Of a stretch of 35,491 bases of DNA, positions 16,570 to 24,446 are shown one piece after another; the first letter of the stretch is position 1; every line of letters begins with the position of its first letter. The DNA is taken from NCBI GenBank assembly GCA_014728175.1, contig WJMA01000060.1:1-35491 (forward strand), given 5' to 3'. Source of the stretch: Candidatus Fermentibacterota bacterium (lineage in GTDB: Bacteria; Fermentibacterota; Fermentibacteria; Fermentibacterales; JCC-6). A program made the position numbers and the translations under genes. The notes below the pieces were generated by a model, which was not told where the DNA came from, did no database searches, and saw only the letters and a program-made list of their open reading frames with translations.

Positions 16570-16599
16570 AGGATACCTCCGTAGACTCTCCGCTGTAAA
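16570..16599 (-). promoter_or_regulatory. Candidate promoter of the partner-switching operon
   Basis: On the minus strand TTTACA (16594-16599), an 18-base spacer and TATCCT (16570-16575) lie 34 bases or more before the STAS start, in the only gap ahead of the operon (16537-16633). Confidence 0.4.
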
Positions 16600-16633
16600 G
16601 TCCGACGCGACGGCCAGGATCCATCGCTGGAAC

Positions 16634-17326
16634 TCAGGCGCAGACCACGTAATCCTGCCAGTTACGGTAGCCCATAGAGTTCAGCCAGCTACATATCTCC
16701 TCCCGGGCTCCAGGGGCCCTGGAAGCCACCAGTACCGGAAGGCCCCGGAGTGCTTTTAGCCCCCGGGGAAGACTATGAGAGCTCCGCGCATGGTGCTTCC
16801 GAATCTGCCCTCCGCGACGTCGACGAAAGCTCTGATCGAAATCCCTTCCCGCCTCAGGCACTGGGAGAGCCTTCTCCCGGTCTGACCGCTGCCCCACATC
16901 ACCACCTCGTCATCGACAATCGGAGGAACGTAACGGATATATATAGCTTTGAGCTGGTAAAACGACGACACCGAGTATCTGGAATCGGTCCGGGAGAGCC
17001 TGTCCGGCCTTTCCCTCCATCTAAGGAGCATCCGGGGGCATTTGACGAATCGTATTCCCATCTTCCACAGCCGGAGCCAGAGCTCGTAGTCCTCCGGCAC
17101 GTCCAGGCTCCGGTACCCCCCACCCCCCGGAGCGAAGCAGGCGGAACCTGTTATTCTCTGCCTCCCGGCCCTGGGCAAGCTCGGTGGAGCCGTCGTCCGA
17201 CCGGTCGTTCACCATAACCACCTCGAAGTCGTCCCTGGTCTGCTCGGCTAGCGACTGCAAGGCCTCCTCCATACGGGCGGCCTCGTTGCGAAAGGGCATG
17301 AGCACTGACAGAGAGGGATGGGTCAA
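16634..17326 (-). pseudogene. Broken family 2 glycosyltransferase
   Basis: Three reading frames together spell parts of a GT2 enzyme. Frame 1 (from ATG at 17326) has LSVLMPFRNEAARMEEALQS and EVVMVNDRSDDGSTELAQ. Frame 2 (to 16756) has GGYRSLDVPEDYELWLRLWK. Frame 3 (to the stop at 16634) has LKALRGLPVLVASRAPGARE and ends NWQDYVVCA. About 100 residues that should lie between frames 1 and 2, including the DxD metal site, are absent, with the joint near a G-run at 17112-17130. The second shift is in a C/G run at 16760-16768. The start overlaps the TlpA gene stop as ATGA. Most likely a decaying gene; the shifts alone could be sequencing errors, the deletion could not. Confidence 0.8.
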
Positions 17327-18132
17327 TCGATGAGTTCCTCCATCGTCGATCGAAGTTCCTGGGGACTACGTGCCGGCCGGCCGCAGGCCGGTCCGTAGCA
17401 CGCCTGGGCGTACGGATAGCCGGTATCCGGCAGGTGGAGGGAATCCATTCGTCGCTTCTGCAGGGGATCTGAGGGATCGAAAACACTGACTCTTTCCCTT
17501 CCCGCCAGCTCCACCGCGGTAGACAGCAGGGCCGAATAGGCGGAATCCGACGGGCTTCCCACCACGTTCACGTGCATCTCCGAAGGGGAAGCGGTGCCGG
17601 TGTCCGCCGGGACCTCCGCACCGGCGATCATTCTCCGGAAGAACTCCCCGGTGCGGGCCCCCGCCGCTCTGCTCAACTCGGATCCTTCCGGGTCAAAAAG
17701 AAGGGTCACCGGCAACACCCGGGGAAGATCCCAGTCCGCTCTCAAATCCGCGCTCTCCTCGGCGGACAGCCAAACTATGGGCATGGAGAGCCCCGAAGAC
17801 GAATGGTAGGACCGCACCTCCTCCAGCGAGGGGTCGTCGATACAGACGGCCACGGCCAGAAGGTCTTCCGACTTTTCCCTGTACACATCGTCTATCTCCG
17901 GCAACTCGCGCATGCAGGAAGGGCACCAGGTCGCCCAGAGGTTGACCAGCAGCAGGTCGTACGATGAGGAATCGATCAGGCTGTCCAGAGACCGCCGTCC
18001 GGCAAGGAAGGGCCCCGGTCCGGCCCCATGCCGCCTGCTCGGCTCTTTCCACTCTAAAACGGTCAGGATCACTGGAATCAGAGGAAGCAGCACCAGGAGC
18101 ACCCACAGCTTCTCCACCACTCTCCTAGCCAT
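17323..18132 (-). CDS. Membrane-anchored TlpA-type thioredoxin with YyaL-like tail
   Basis: The 269-residue protein has an N-terminal membrane anchor (residues 8-26) and a TlpA-like thioredoxin domain with WCPSC (Cys70, Cys73) and the cis-proline in VLPVTLLF (Pro141). Residues 185-269 resemble the C-terminal end of YyaL/DUF255 proteins: HVNVVGSPSDS, then QACYGPACGRPARSPQEL with Cys245 and Cys250. It should act in disulfide or redox transfer outside the inner membrane, fed by the polyferredoxin upstream. I chose ATG at 18132 (8-base overlap with that gene); GTG at 18150 and ATG at 18144 are alternatives. Confidence 0.88.
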   Translation of the reverse strand: MARRVVEKLWVLLVLLPLIPVILTVLEWKEPSRRHGAGPGPFLAGRRSLDSLIDSSSYDLLLVNLWATWCPSCMRELPEIDDVYREKSEDLLAVAVCIDDPSLEEVRSYHSSSGLSMPIVWLSAEESADLRADWDLPRVLPVTLLFDPEGSELSRAAGARTGEFFRRMIAGAEVPADTGTASPSEMHVNVVGSPSDSAYSALLSTAVELAGRERVSVFDPSDPLQKRRMDSLHLPDTGYPYAQACYGPACGRPARSPQELRSTMEELID

Positions 18133-19027
18133 GCTTCTCCCCATCACCACCAGGCTTGGCCATGGAATGGCTTATCGCATCCACCGGACAGGCCCTGATG
18201 CACTCGCCGCACCTGATGCAGGAGGCGGAATCGGGATGCTTGTATATGGCCAGGTCCACCGGACAGACCTCGGTACAGCGGTCACATTCGATGCAGCTGG
18301 AATCCACCCTCATCCGAAACAGGGAAACCTTTCCGGCGGCTCCCCATATGGCCCCCAACGGGCAAAGCACCCGGCAGAAGGGCCTCTTCGATACCACCGC
18401 CCACACCAAGACCAAGACCAGAATAGCGCTCTTCCAGCCGAACAGGAATCCCAGATCCAGGGTCTCTCCACCGTCGTGGAGGGCCAGGGGCCATCCGGCG
18501 GCAAGGGTTCCCTCGGGGCAGACCACCTTGCAGAACCAGGGATTCCCCGCCGAAGCCGGTGAAGGCTTCAGAAACAGAGGTAGAAGCAGAACGAAAAGAA
18601 GCGCCACCACTATCCTGCCGTGCCTCCACGCTCTGGGAACACTCAGCTTGGGCGAAGGGATCCGGTACAGGAGCTCCTGCAGCAGGCCGAACGGGCAGAC
18701 GTAGGCACAGGCTACGCTTCCGGCCAGGAAACCGGGCAGGAGAATGAAGCCCAGAACGCCGAGAACGGTCAGCGCCTGCGGAGATCCCGAGGAGATGCCG
18801 GCCAGAAAGCCCGGCGATGATATCACGCTCTGAAGCGAGCCCAGGGGGCAGGCCAGAACGCTGGAGGGACAGGAGTAGCAATGGAGCCCTGGAACGCAGA
18901 AGAGCTTGGATGTGCCTGTGAAGAGCCTACCCGTTATCAGGCCGGATAGGTGGAGATTCATCGCGGCCAGAGAGAAGAACTGAACGGTCTTTCGGAATGC
19001 GTGCCGCCTGCGAACCGAGCGCGGCAT
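18125..19027 (-). CDS. Membrane polyferredoxin (NapH/CcoG-like 4Fe-4S protein)
   Basis: The 300-residue protein has about four to five membrane segments and many cysteines. Two ferredoxin clusters lie at the C-terminus: CIECDRCTEVCP (Cys245-255) and CIRCGECIRACP (Cys270-280). Membrane-side cysteine pairs are CYSCPSSVLACPLG (50-62), CAYVCPFG (107-113), CKVVCPEG (166-172) and CRVLCPLG (218-224). This is the NapH-like layout, moving electrons across or along the inner membrane. ATG at 19027 is chosen because it overlaps the microprotein stop as TGATG; a longer reading to 19084 would overrun that gene. The partner TlpA gene follows. Confidence 0.92.
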   Translation of the reverse strand: MPRSVRRRHAFRKTVQFFSLAAMNLHLSGLITGRLFTGTSKLFCVPGLHCYSCPSSVLACPLGSLQSVISSPGFLAGISSGSPQALTVLGVLGFILLPGFLAGSVACAYVCPFGLLQELLYRIPSPKLSVPRAWRHGRIVVALLFVLLLPLFLKPSPASAGNPWFCKVVCPEGTLAAGWPLALHDGGETLDLGFLFGWKSAILVLVLVWAVVSKRPFCRVLCPLGAIWGAAGKVSLFRMRVDSSCIECDRCTEVCPVDLAIYKHPDSASCIRCGECIRACPVDAISHSMAKPGGDGEKHG

Positions 19028-19167
19028 CAGCCCACGCCAATGCATTCGAGACAGACCGTGGCTGCTTTCCTGTAGATGACCCATGGATCGCCAAGGAGGT
19101 ATCCGAGCGCGAAAAGACCCAGAGCAACCAGGGCCAGGATCGCACCCAAAGCGTACCGATCACGCAC
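19027..19167 (-). CDS. CD1871A-family CXXC-motif membrane microprotein
   Basis: A 46-residue protein read from GTG at 19167: MRDRYALGAILALVALGLFA, one transmembrane helix, then GDPWVIYRKAATVCLECIGV and a final Gly. The ending, KAxxxCLECIGxG, is the hallmark of the CD1871A family, known to sit beside membrane 4Fe-4S proteins. Its stop overlaps the polyferredoxin start (TGATG). The two cysteines (39 and 42) could hold or pass a metal centre or a thiol; the role is not established. A different frame here (78 residues) lacks family features. Confidence 0.88.
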   Translation of the reverse strand: MRDRYALGAILALVALGLFALGYLLGDPWVIYRKAATVCLECIGVG

Positions 19168-19193
19168 TACGGCTCACCCATCGGGAAAGGTCT

Positions 19194-19268
19194 TGGAGGC
19201 GGCGATCGGATTCGAACCGATGCATGGTGGATTTGCAATCCACTGCCTTACCACTTGGCTACGCCGCC
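19194..19268 (-). tRNA. tRNA-Cys (GCA)
   Basis: On the minus strand GGCGGCG pairs with CGCCGCC, the anticodon region is GGATTGCAAATCC (anticodon GCA), the T-arm has GGTTCGAATCC, and TCCA ends the gene with CCA encoded at 19194-19196. It lies 26 bases before the CD1871A-family gene and has a good promoter upstream. Confidence 0.96.
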
Positions 19269-19285
19269 TCCGTCAACGGTGGACA

Positions 19286-19314
19286 ATAATAGGCCAAGAC
19301 CATGGTCGTATCAA
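19286..19314 (-). promoter_or_regulatory. Promoter of tRNA-Cys and possibly the redox operon
   Basis: TTGATA (19309-19314), 17-base spacer, TATTAT (19286-19291) on the minus strand, 17 bases ahead of the tRNA 5' end. Each element has five of six consensus bases. Read-through would transcribe the microprotein, polyferredoxin and TlpA genes. Confidence 0.65.
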
Positions 19315-19406
19315 GGTTGGGCAACTTCGGATAGAACGGAGCACATTGACCTAGAAGCGGGCGGTTCTCCGAAATAGTTCAAAAGGTTTAGGAACGTCCC
19401 CACATT

Positions 19407-19482
19407 TGGAGCGGGAAACGGGACTCGAACCCGCGACAGCTACCTTGGCAAGGTAGAGCTCTACCAACTGAGCTATTCCCGC
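19407..19482 (-). tRNA. tRNA-Gly (GCC)
   Basis: On the minus strand GCGGGAA pairs with TTCCCGC, stem CTACC/GGTAG holds loop TTGCCAA (anticodon GCC), the T-arm has GGTTCGAGTCC, and CCA is encoded at 19407-19409. It stands between the SPOR gene and tRNA-Cys; the 138 bases between the two tRNAs hold only the tRNA-Cys promoter. Confidence 0.97.
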
Positions 19483-19498
19483 TCCGTCCGTGGGCGGG

Positions 19499-19528
19499 GC
19501 TATACTAAAGCCCCCGTTGTTATGTCAA
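19499..19528 (-). promoter_or_regulatory. Candidate promoter of tRNA-Gly
   Basis: TTGACA (19523-19528) is consensus; TATAGC (19499-19504) lies 18 bases on, and TAGTAT overlaps it at 15-base spacing. The start of transcription would fall about 10 bases before the tRNA. Confidence 0.55.
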
Positions 19529-19534
19529 GCCTGC

Positions 19535-19993
19535 CTATTCCGATCTCCTTACCACCCAGGCGTCACCGAATCCCAGGCTCCTAACAGTGTCCAGATGCTC
19601 CTCCGCGGACCGCTGGTCCTCGAACGAGCCGACTCTGACCTTCCACCAGGAAGAAACGTGATCGACGAAAACGTCCATCTCCAGATCCGCCGACACTGCC
19701 TCGGCCAATCCCAGCGCGGTCTCGCGGTCCGATAGAGCGGAGATCTGTATGGAGTAGGGTCCGGCGGTCTCCGCGATTCGAACGGTATCGCTTTCCTCTA
19801 CCTCGAGGGTATCCACTACTCCCGGAACCTCCAGAGAGATAACCTCCCCGAAGCCCTCGAACGGATCGCCGGAGTAGTCGGGCCTGTCGGCGTAGGGATC
19901 GGGCGGGGTATGCTCCGGTTGCTCGTAGGTGGTCACCGTAGGCTCGCCGCAGGCCAGGAGCAGCAAAGCGCTCGACAGAATCAGTTTACGCAT
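19535..19993 (-). CDS. SPOR-domain lipoprotein
   Basis: The 152-residue protein has a short signal peptide with lipobox LLAC (Cys15), a Pro/Asp-rich linker (EHTPPDPYADRPDYSGDPFE), and a C-terminal SPOR domain from about residue 78: YSIQISALSDRETALGLAEA, then SSWWKVRVGSFEDQRSAEEH. SPOR domains bind denuded peptidoglycan glycans, often at the septum. The gene overlaps the deoxyhypusine-synthase-like gene by 8 bases. An envelope role is likely; a division role is inference. Confidence 0.92.
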   Translation of the reverse strand: MRKLILSSALLLLACGEPTVTTYEQPEHTPPDPYADRPDYSGDPFEGFGEVISLEVPGVVDTLEVEESDTVRIAETAGPYSIQISALSDRETALGLAEAVSADLEMDVFVDHVSSWWKVRVGSFEDQRSAEEHLDTVRSLGFGDAWVVRRSE

Positions 19994-20936
19994 CTCTCTT
20001 CTCCTCCACCCTCACGAACAGGTCCAACAGTGGAAGCATCAGCTCGTGATGACCGGTCAGCTGGATCGGATGACCTCCCAGCGCCTCGGTCGGTCTTCTA
20101 ACCACGTTGTTCTCCGGTCTGTAATGCTGGATCATGTCCAGGTTGGCGGCGGTGATGTCCGAGGCGTCCGAGCCCAGGTTCCTGGCAGTGGTAAGAGCCT
20201 TGAGGAAGACCTCGGGCATTACAACGGCCGATCCCACGTTGACCACCACGCCATTCTTCAGATCGGTCACCCTTCGTACCATAAGATCGAAATCATGCTC
20301 GGCCGCCGCCCCCAGATCACTCCAACTGAGGGAAGGGTAGGGGTGGACGATGTCTCCTCCCAGACAGTGGTGAACGCTGACCGGACGACCGAGTTCCATC
20401 GCGCATGCCAGAGGGCTCTCATCGGGGAAGGCCCCCTCGTCCAGGACCAGCCTTCCCAGGGCCTCTCCCAGAGATACGTTGCTTTTCGCGGCTTTCTCCA
20501 CGGCTTTCGAGAACAGCTCGCAGGTTCGTCTACGCATACCGAACGAGCCGTCAGCAATCCCGGATTCGACATCCTCGGACGTCGTACCCAGGAAGGCCAA
20601 CTCCAGGTCGTGTATAGTCCCGGCCCCGTTGGTGGCCAGGCTGCTCAGAACGCCCCTCCTTATCCAGTCACACAGCAGCGGGCCCAGACCGCATTTGATC
20701 ACGTGGCCACCGTACATCAGGAGGCGGGTCGCGCTGCGGCGCCTGGCATCTACCAGCGCACGGGCGAGCGCCCTCATCCGCTCGACCGCCAGGAGTGGGG
20801 GCAGGGAGCCCAAGAATCCGGCCATGTCCGTCGAGAGGTCCCACGAACCCACGAGATCGCCCCGCCCGACCTTGTCCGACTCCGGCCCGGATTCCCGGAG
20901 CCTCAGATTTCTTCTGTCCATCTCTCTATCGGTCAA
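19986..20936 (-). CDS. Deoxyhypusine-synthase-like conserved protein
   Basis: The 316-residue protein has a central MYGGHVIKCGLGPLLCDWIR (74-93), then ATNGAGTIHDLELAFLGTTS (101-120) and EDVESGIADGSFGM. The NGAG.IHD.E pattern recalls a conserved family that looks distantly like deoxyhypusine synthase (NAD-binding Rossmann type). Later segments include LGGDIVHPYPS and VVVNVGSAVVMPEVF. Bacteria lack eIF5A, so true hypusine synthesis is unlikely. It sits between pruA (28-base gap) and the SPOR gene (8-base overlap). Fold assignment is by motif memory; function is unknown. An ATG at codon 6 is an alternative start. Confidence 0.75.
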   Translation of the reverse strand: MTDREMDRRNLRLRESGPESDKVGRGDLVGSWDLSTDMAGFLGSLPPLLAVERMRALARALVDARRRSATRLLMYGGHVIKCGLGPLLCDWIRRGVLSSLATNGAGTIHDLELAFLGTTSEDVESGIADGSFGMRRRTCELFSKAVEKAAKSNVSLGEALGRLVLDEGAFPDESPLACAMELGRPVSVHHCLGGDIVHPYPSLSWSDLGAAAEHDFDLMVRRVTDLKNGVVVNVGSAVVMPEVFLKALTTARNLGSDASDITAANLDMIQHYRPENNVVRRPTEALGGHPIQLTGHHELMLPLLDLFVRVEEKRDA

Positions 20937-20964
20937 TATACTGCCCCCCCGAGCGACGGTGCGA

Positions 20965-22593
20965 TCATTCTCCCATGTACGGGTACCTGAAGTCGGTCAC
21001 CGGATTCAGGTTCTCCTTCACGGTTCTGGCGCTGACCCATCTGAGCAGGTTTATGTGGGAGCCGGCCTTGTCGTTGGTTCCCGAGCCCCGGCTACCGCCG
21101 AAGGGCTGCTGTCCGACCACCGCACCGGTCGGCTTGTCGTTTACGTAGAAGTTGCCGGCCGAGTGGCGCAGGATTCTGTAAGCCATCTGTACGGCGGCTC
21201 TGTCCCGGGCGAAGATGCTTCCGGTCAGGCCGTAGATCGATGTCCGGTCACACAGGTGCAGAATGTCCTCGTACTGGCCGTCGGGGTAGACGTAAACCGT
21301 GAGAACCGGCCCGAATATCTCCTCCCTCATCAGTCTGTGACCGGGATCGTCCGAGCGCACCAGCGTGGGCTCGACGAAGTAGCCCTCGCTCTTGTCGTAT
21401 CCTCCGCCTGTCAGTATCTCCGCGTCGTCTGATTCCTTGGCCAGCTCTACGTACGAGGTGACGGACTCGAAGGCCGCCTCGTCTATCAGCGCACCCATGA
21501 ACATCCCCAGGTCGGAGATGTCGCCCATGCGAAGGGTCTTGATATCCTCGACCATCGACTCGCTGACCTCGGGCCACAGGCTCTCGGGGACGTAGGCCCT
21601 GGAAGCCGCCGAGCATTTCTGCCCCTGGTACTCGTAGGCCCCTCTGACCAGGTTGGCAACCACCGTCTTGGGATCTGCGGAGGGATGGACGAATGCGAAG
21701 TCCTTGCCACCGGTTTCTCCCACTATGCGGGGATAGCTCTTGTAATCGGCTATGTTCTCGCCCACGGTCTTCCACATACGTCGGAAGACTGCGGTGGAAC
21801 CTGTGAAATGAACGCCGGCCAGTTCCTCCTGGCCCATGATCGGATCACCCAGGGCGCTTCCCCTGCCGGGCAGGAAGTTGATCACGCCGTCCGGAAGCCC
21901 TGCCTCCTTGAACAGCTCCATCAGGAAGTACGCCGGGTAGACCGCGGAGGATGCGGGCTTCCACAGCACCGTGTTGCCCATCAGCGCCGCGCTGGTGGGC
22001 AAGTTGCCGGCTATGGAGGTGAAGTTGAACGGGGTCACGGCGAACACGAAGCCTTCCAGTGGCCTGTATTCCAGATAGTTCCATACGCCGCGCGCCGATG
22101 CGGGTTGCTCGCCGTAGATCTGGGTCATGTAGAACGGATTGAACCTGTAGAAATCTATCAACTCACATGCGGAGTCTATCTCCGCCTGATGTATGGTCTT
22201 GGACTGACACAGCATGGTCGCCGCATTGAGCGTCATTCTGTACTTGCCGGCCAGGAGATCGGCCATCCTGCCGAATATCGAGGCCCTGGCCTGCCAGTGC
22301 ATCTCCGACCATTCGCGCCATGCCTTCTGGGACGCCTCCACCGCCTGATCGACCTGCTCGGGCCCGGCCTTGTGGTAGCGTCCGAGAATAGTTCCGTGGT
22401 CGTGCGGACATCTGCACTCCGCCAGGTCGCCGGTTCGGACCTCCTTGCCTCCGATTATCGTGGGTATCTCGATCTGGTCGTCCTTGAGCTCCTCCAATCG
22501 GGATGCGATCCGTTCCCTCTCCGGGCTGCCCGGAGCGTAGGACATCACGGGTTCGTTCTCCGGTCTTTCCAGCCTTACTATCGAATTATGCAT
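20965..22593 (-). CDS. pruA: 1-pyrroline-5-carboxylate dehydrogenase (ALDH4-type)
   Basis: The 542-residue aldehyde dehydrogenase oxidises glutamate semialdehyde to glutamate with NAD in proline breakdown. Catalytic residues are Cys327 (YEYQGQKCSAASRAYVP), Glu293 (IVGETGGKDFA) and Asn190 (VTPFNFTS). The length, the GRYHKA segment and the conserved FGGSRGSGTNDKAGS near the C-terminus match the stand-alone ALDH4A1-like group rather than PutA fusions. No proline dehydrogenase gene is in the window, so arginine or ornithine breakdown could also feed it. Confidence 0.95.
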   Translation of the reverse strand: MHNSIVRLERPENEPVMSYAPGSPERERIASRLEELKDDQIEIPTIIGGKEVRTGDLAECRCPHDHGTILGRYHKAGPEQVDQAVEASQKAWREWSEMHWQARASIFGRMADLLAGKYRMTLNAATMLCQSKTIHQAEIDSACELIDFYRFNPFYMTQIYGEQPASARGVWNYLEYRPLEGFVFAVTPFNFTSIAGNLPTSAALMGNTVLWKPASSAVYPAYFLMELFKEAGLPDGVINFLPGRGSALGDPIMGQEELAGVHFTGSTAVFRRMWKTVGENIADYKSYPRIVGETGGKDFAFVHPSADPKTVVANLVRGAYEYQGQKCSAASRAYVPESLWPEVSESMVEDIKTLRMGDISDLGMFMGALIDEAAFESVTSYVELAKESDDAEILTGGGYDKSEGYFVEPTLVRSDDPGHRLMREEIFGPVLTVYVYPDGQYEDILHLCDRTSIYGLTGSIFARDRAAVQMAYRILRHSAGNFYVNDKPTGAVVGQQPFGGSRGSGTNDKAGSHINLLRWVSARTVKENLNPVTDFRYPYMGE

Positions 22594-22853
22594 CTGCGGG
22601 ACCTTTCGTCTTTTCGGGTCGCTCGTATCGATCGCTCGGTTGAGCCAGCCTTTCTACGCCAGCATGCGCAAGCCACAATATCCACAGAAAGCGCGATTCG
22701 TCAAAGCTGCCGGCGCACGAAACGGACTTCGGCCCCCCGGGAATCACCACCGCTTCACTTCGAAGCGGTGATCGTCACAAGGCCCTTTGCCGGTCCGAGT
22801 AGGCTGTCGACGTACTTTTCCGGCCTGCTACCAACGAACCGTATAACCGTCTG
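22594..22853 (-). other. 260-base gap between pruA and murJ
   Basis: No open frame of substance or RNA gene is visible. The one clear structure is an inverted repeat at 22748-22770 (arms caccgcttc / gaagcggtg, 5-base loop), about 85 bases past the murJ stop. It has no T-tract on the minus strand, so it may be a 3' mRNA hairpin or an operator for pruA. No convincing pruA promoter was found. Confidence 0.5.
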
Positions 22854-24446
22854 TTATTTCCAAGGGCGGCTTCTGCCGATCTTCCGCACCCTGCCCAGCA
22901 GATCCAGGGCGACCCTCGCTTTTAGGACCGCTGCAATCACGAGGTAGACGATAGATGAGGAAACCAACCAGACCAGCATCGAACCGAGGCGATGCCAGAA
23001 GGGATCGGTTAGCCTGCTGGGAACCAGCTCGGTTAGGGCAAAGACCGAAGCAATCATCCCTCCGGCCGCGGCGAGTAGCTTCAACTGCTCTTTGGCGATC
23101 CGAGCCCCATTGATGGATCCCATCTTCTTTCTAAGGAAGTACACAACGAGTATGCTTTTTCCGGTAGAAGAGAGGGTGGTGGCCAGGGCCAGACCGCCGA
23201 TGCCCAGGGGTCCTATCAGTATGAAGTTCAGAAGCACGTTTACGATCAGCGCCCATACGCTGGTAAGAACCGGGGTCACGGTATCCTTCAAGGCGAAAAA
23301 GGCTCTTCTGGCAATCCCTCCGAATCCGAATTGGGCAAGCCAGGGAGCGTAGAAGGCCAGGGCATACCCCACCAGTCTAGAGTTAGAGGCGGTGAAGCTC
23401 CCCCGCTGGAAGAGCAGGGCCACCAGGGGACTCGCCAGAAGGGTCAGGATGACCGCGGCGGGGAACATCGCGAACGACGTCCATCCCATGGTATCGGCCA
23501 TATCGCTTTTCAACAGACCGATCTCTTTTTTCGCCACCCTCTTGGAGAAACGGACGCCTATGATCTTCTGGAGGGGTACTAAGAAAACCAACAGGGCGAT
23601 CTCCTTGATTCGATCGGCGTAGGTGAGAGCGGTCACCGAGTTCTCGCCGAGGAAAGAGGCCAATATCTTGTCGGTAATGGGACCGAGCAAGCTGAAAACG
23701 GTTCCCCCCACGACGGGGAAGGTCATCCTCATCAGGGCTCGTAAGTCGACGCCCCTGGGATCGACGACCAACCGGTAGCTGAACCCGGTCTTCATTACCA
23801 GGAAGGCCAGCACCAGGAAGGACACCACCACCGAGACCATGCTGGAGAGAGGAAGAGCCAGGATTCCCAGGAATTCCTGACCGACGACCAACGTGACCAG
23901 GGCGACCGTTAATTCCAGGACTCCGATGAACGCCTGCAATCCGAATCGCTGCTGGTACGTCAGGTAACCCAAAAGGAAGCCATTGATCTGAAAGAGGAAG
24001 ATCATCGGCAGCATGATCAGGACCATTACGGTGGCCAGCTCCAAGGCCTGGTCATCCAGGCCGGGGCCAACCATGGAGACGACGTCGTGCCCCAGCAGCA
24101 CCAGCAGACCCGCCAGCAGGAATCCCGATACTCCCGCCCAGAAAAGCAGGCGGTTTACCAGCTTTTTCCCCTCCTCCAGACCCTTTCGCTCGATCACATC
24201 GGCCAGAATAGGAACGAAGCCTGGCTCGAAGGAGTTGGTGACCACCCTTCGTATAAGGAAGGGAACGATCAGGGCTATGGAATACGCGTCCGTCTTCCAA
24301 GAAAGACCGAAGTAACTCGCAATGAGCATCTGCCTGAGGTAGCTGAGAATGGTTACCACTAGTCTTCCGGAAGAAAGGAAGGAGAGGCCTGGGCCACCCT
24401 TCTTCGCGGTATAGATCCAGCTCAGCGAGTTGCGAAAGCCCTTCAA
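22854..24446 (-). CDS. murJ: MurJ/MviN-type lipid II flippase
   Basis: The 530-residue polytopic membrane protein fits the MurJ length and topology of about 14 helices. Typical features are LRQMLIASYFGLSWKTDAYS near the first helices, FEPGFVPILADV, FFALKDTVTPVLTSVWALIV and the GPLGIGGLALATTLSS stretch. MurJ flips lipid-linked peptidoglycan precursor across the inner membrane. It overlaps truA by 4 bases and ends an operon. Related MOP exporters for O-antigen or teichoic chains are possible, but the SFEPGFVPIL segment and length favour MurJ. Confidence 0.92.
   Translation of the reverse strand: MKGFRNSLSWIYTAKKGGPGLSFLSSGRLVVTILSYLRQMLIASYFGLSWKTDAYSIALIVPFLIRRVVTNSFEPGFVPILADVIERKGLEEGKKLVNRLLFWAGVSGFLLAGLLVLLGHDVVSMVGPGLDDQALELATVMVLIMLPMIFLFQINGFLLGYLTYQQRFGLQAFIGVLELTVALVTLVVGQEFLGILALPLSSMVSVVVSFLVLAFLVMKTGFSYRLVVDPRGVDLRALMRMTFPVVGGTVFSLLGPITDKILASFLGENSVTALTYADRIKEIALLVFLVPLQKIIGVRFSKRVAKKEIGLLKSDMADTMGWTSFAMFPAAVILTLLASPLVALLFQRGSFTASNSRLVGYALAFYAPWLAQFGFGGIARRAFFALKDTVTPVLTSVWALIVNVLLNFILIGPLGIGGLALATTLSSTGKSILVVYFLRKKMGSINGARIAKEQLKLLAAAGGMIASVFALTELVPSRLTDPFWHRLGSMLVWLVSSSIVYLVIAAVLKARVALDLLGRVRKIGRSRPWK

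Noticed and set aside
18927-19163. A 78-codon minus-strand frame upstream of the polyferredoxin
   Set aside because: The frame next to it encodes the CD1871A-family microprotein with a TGATG junction; this one has no conserved pattern.
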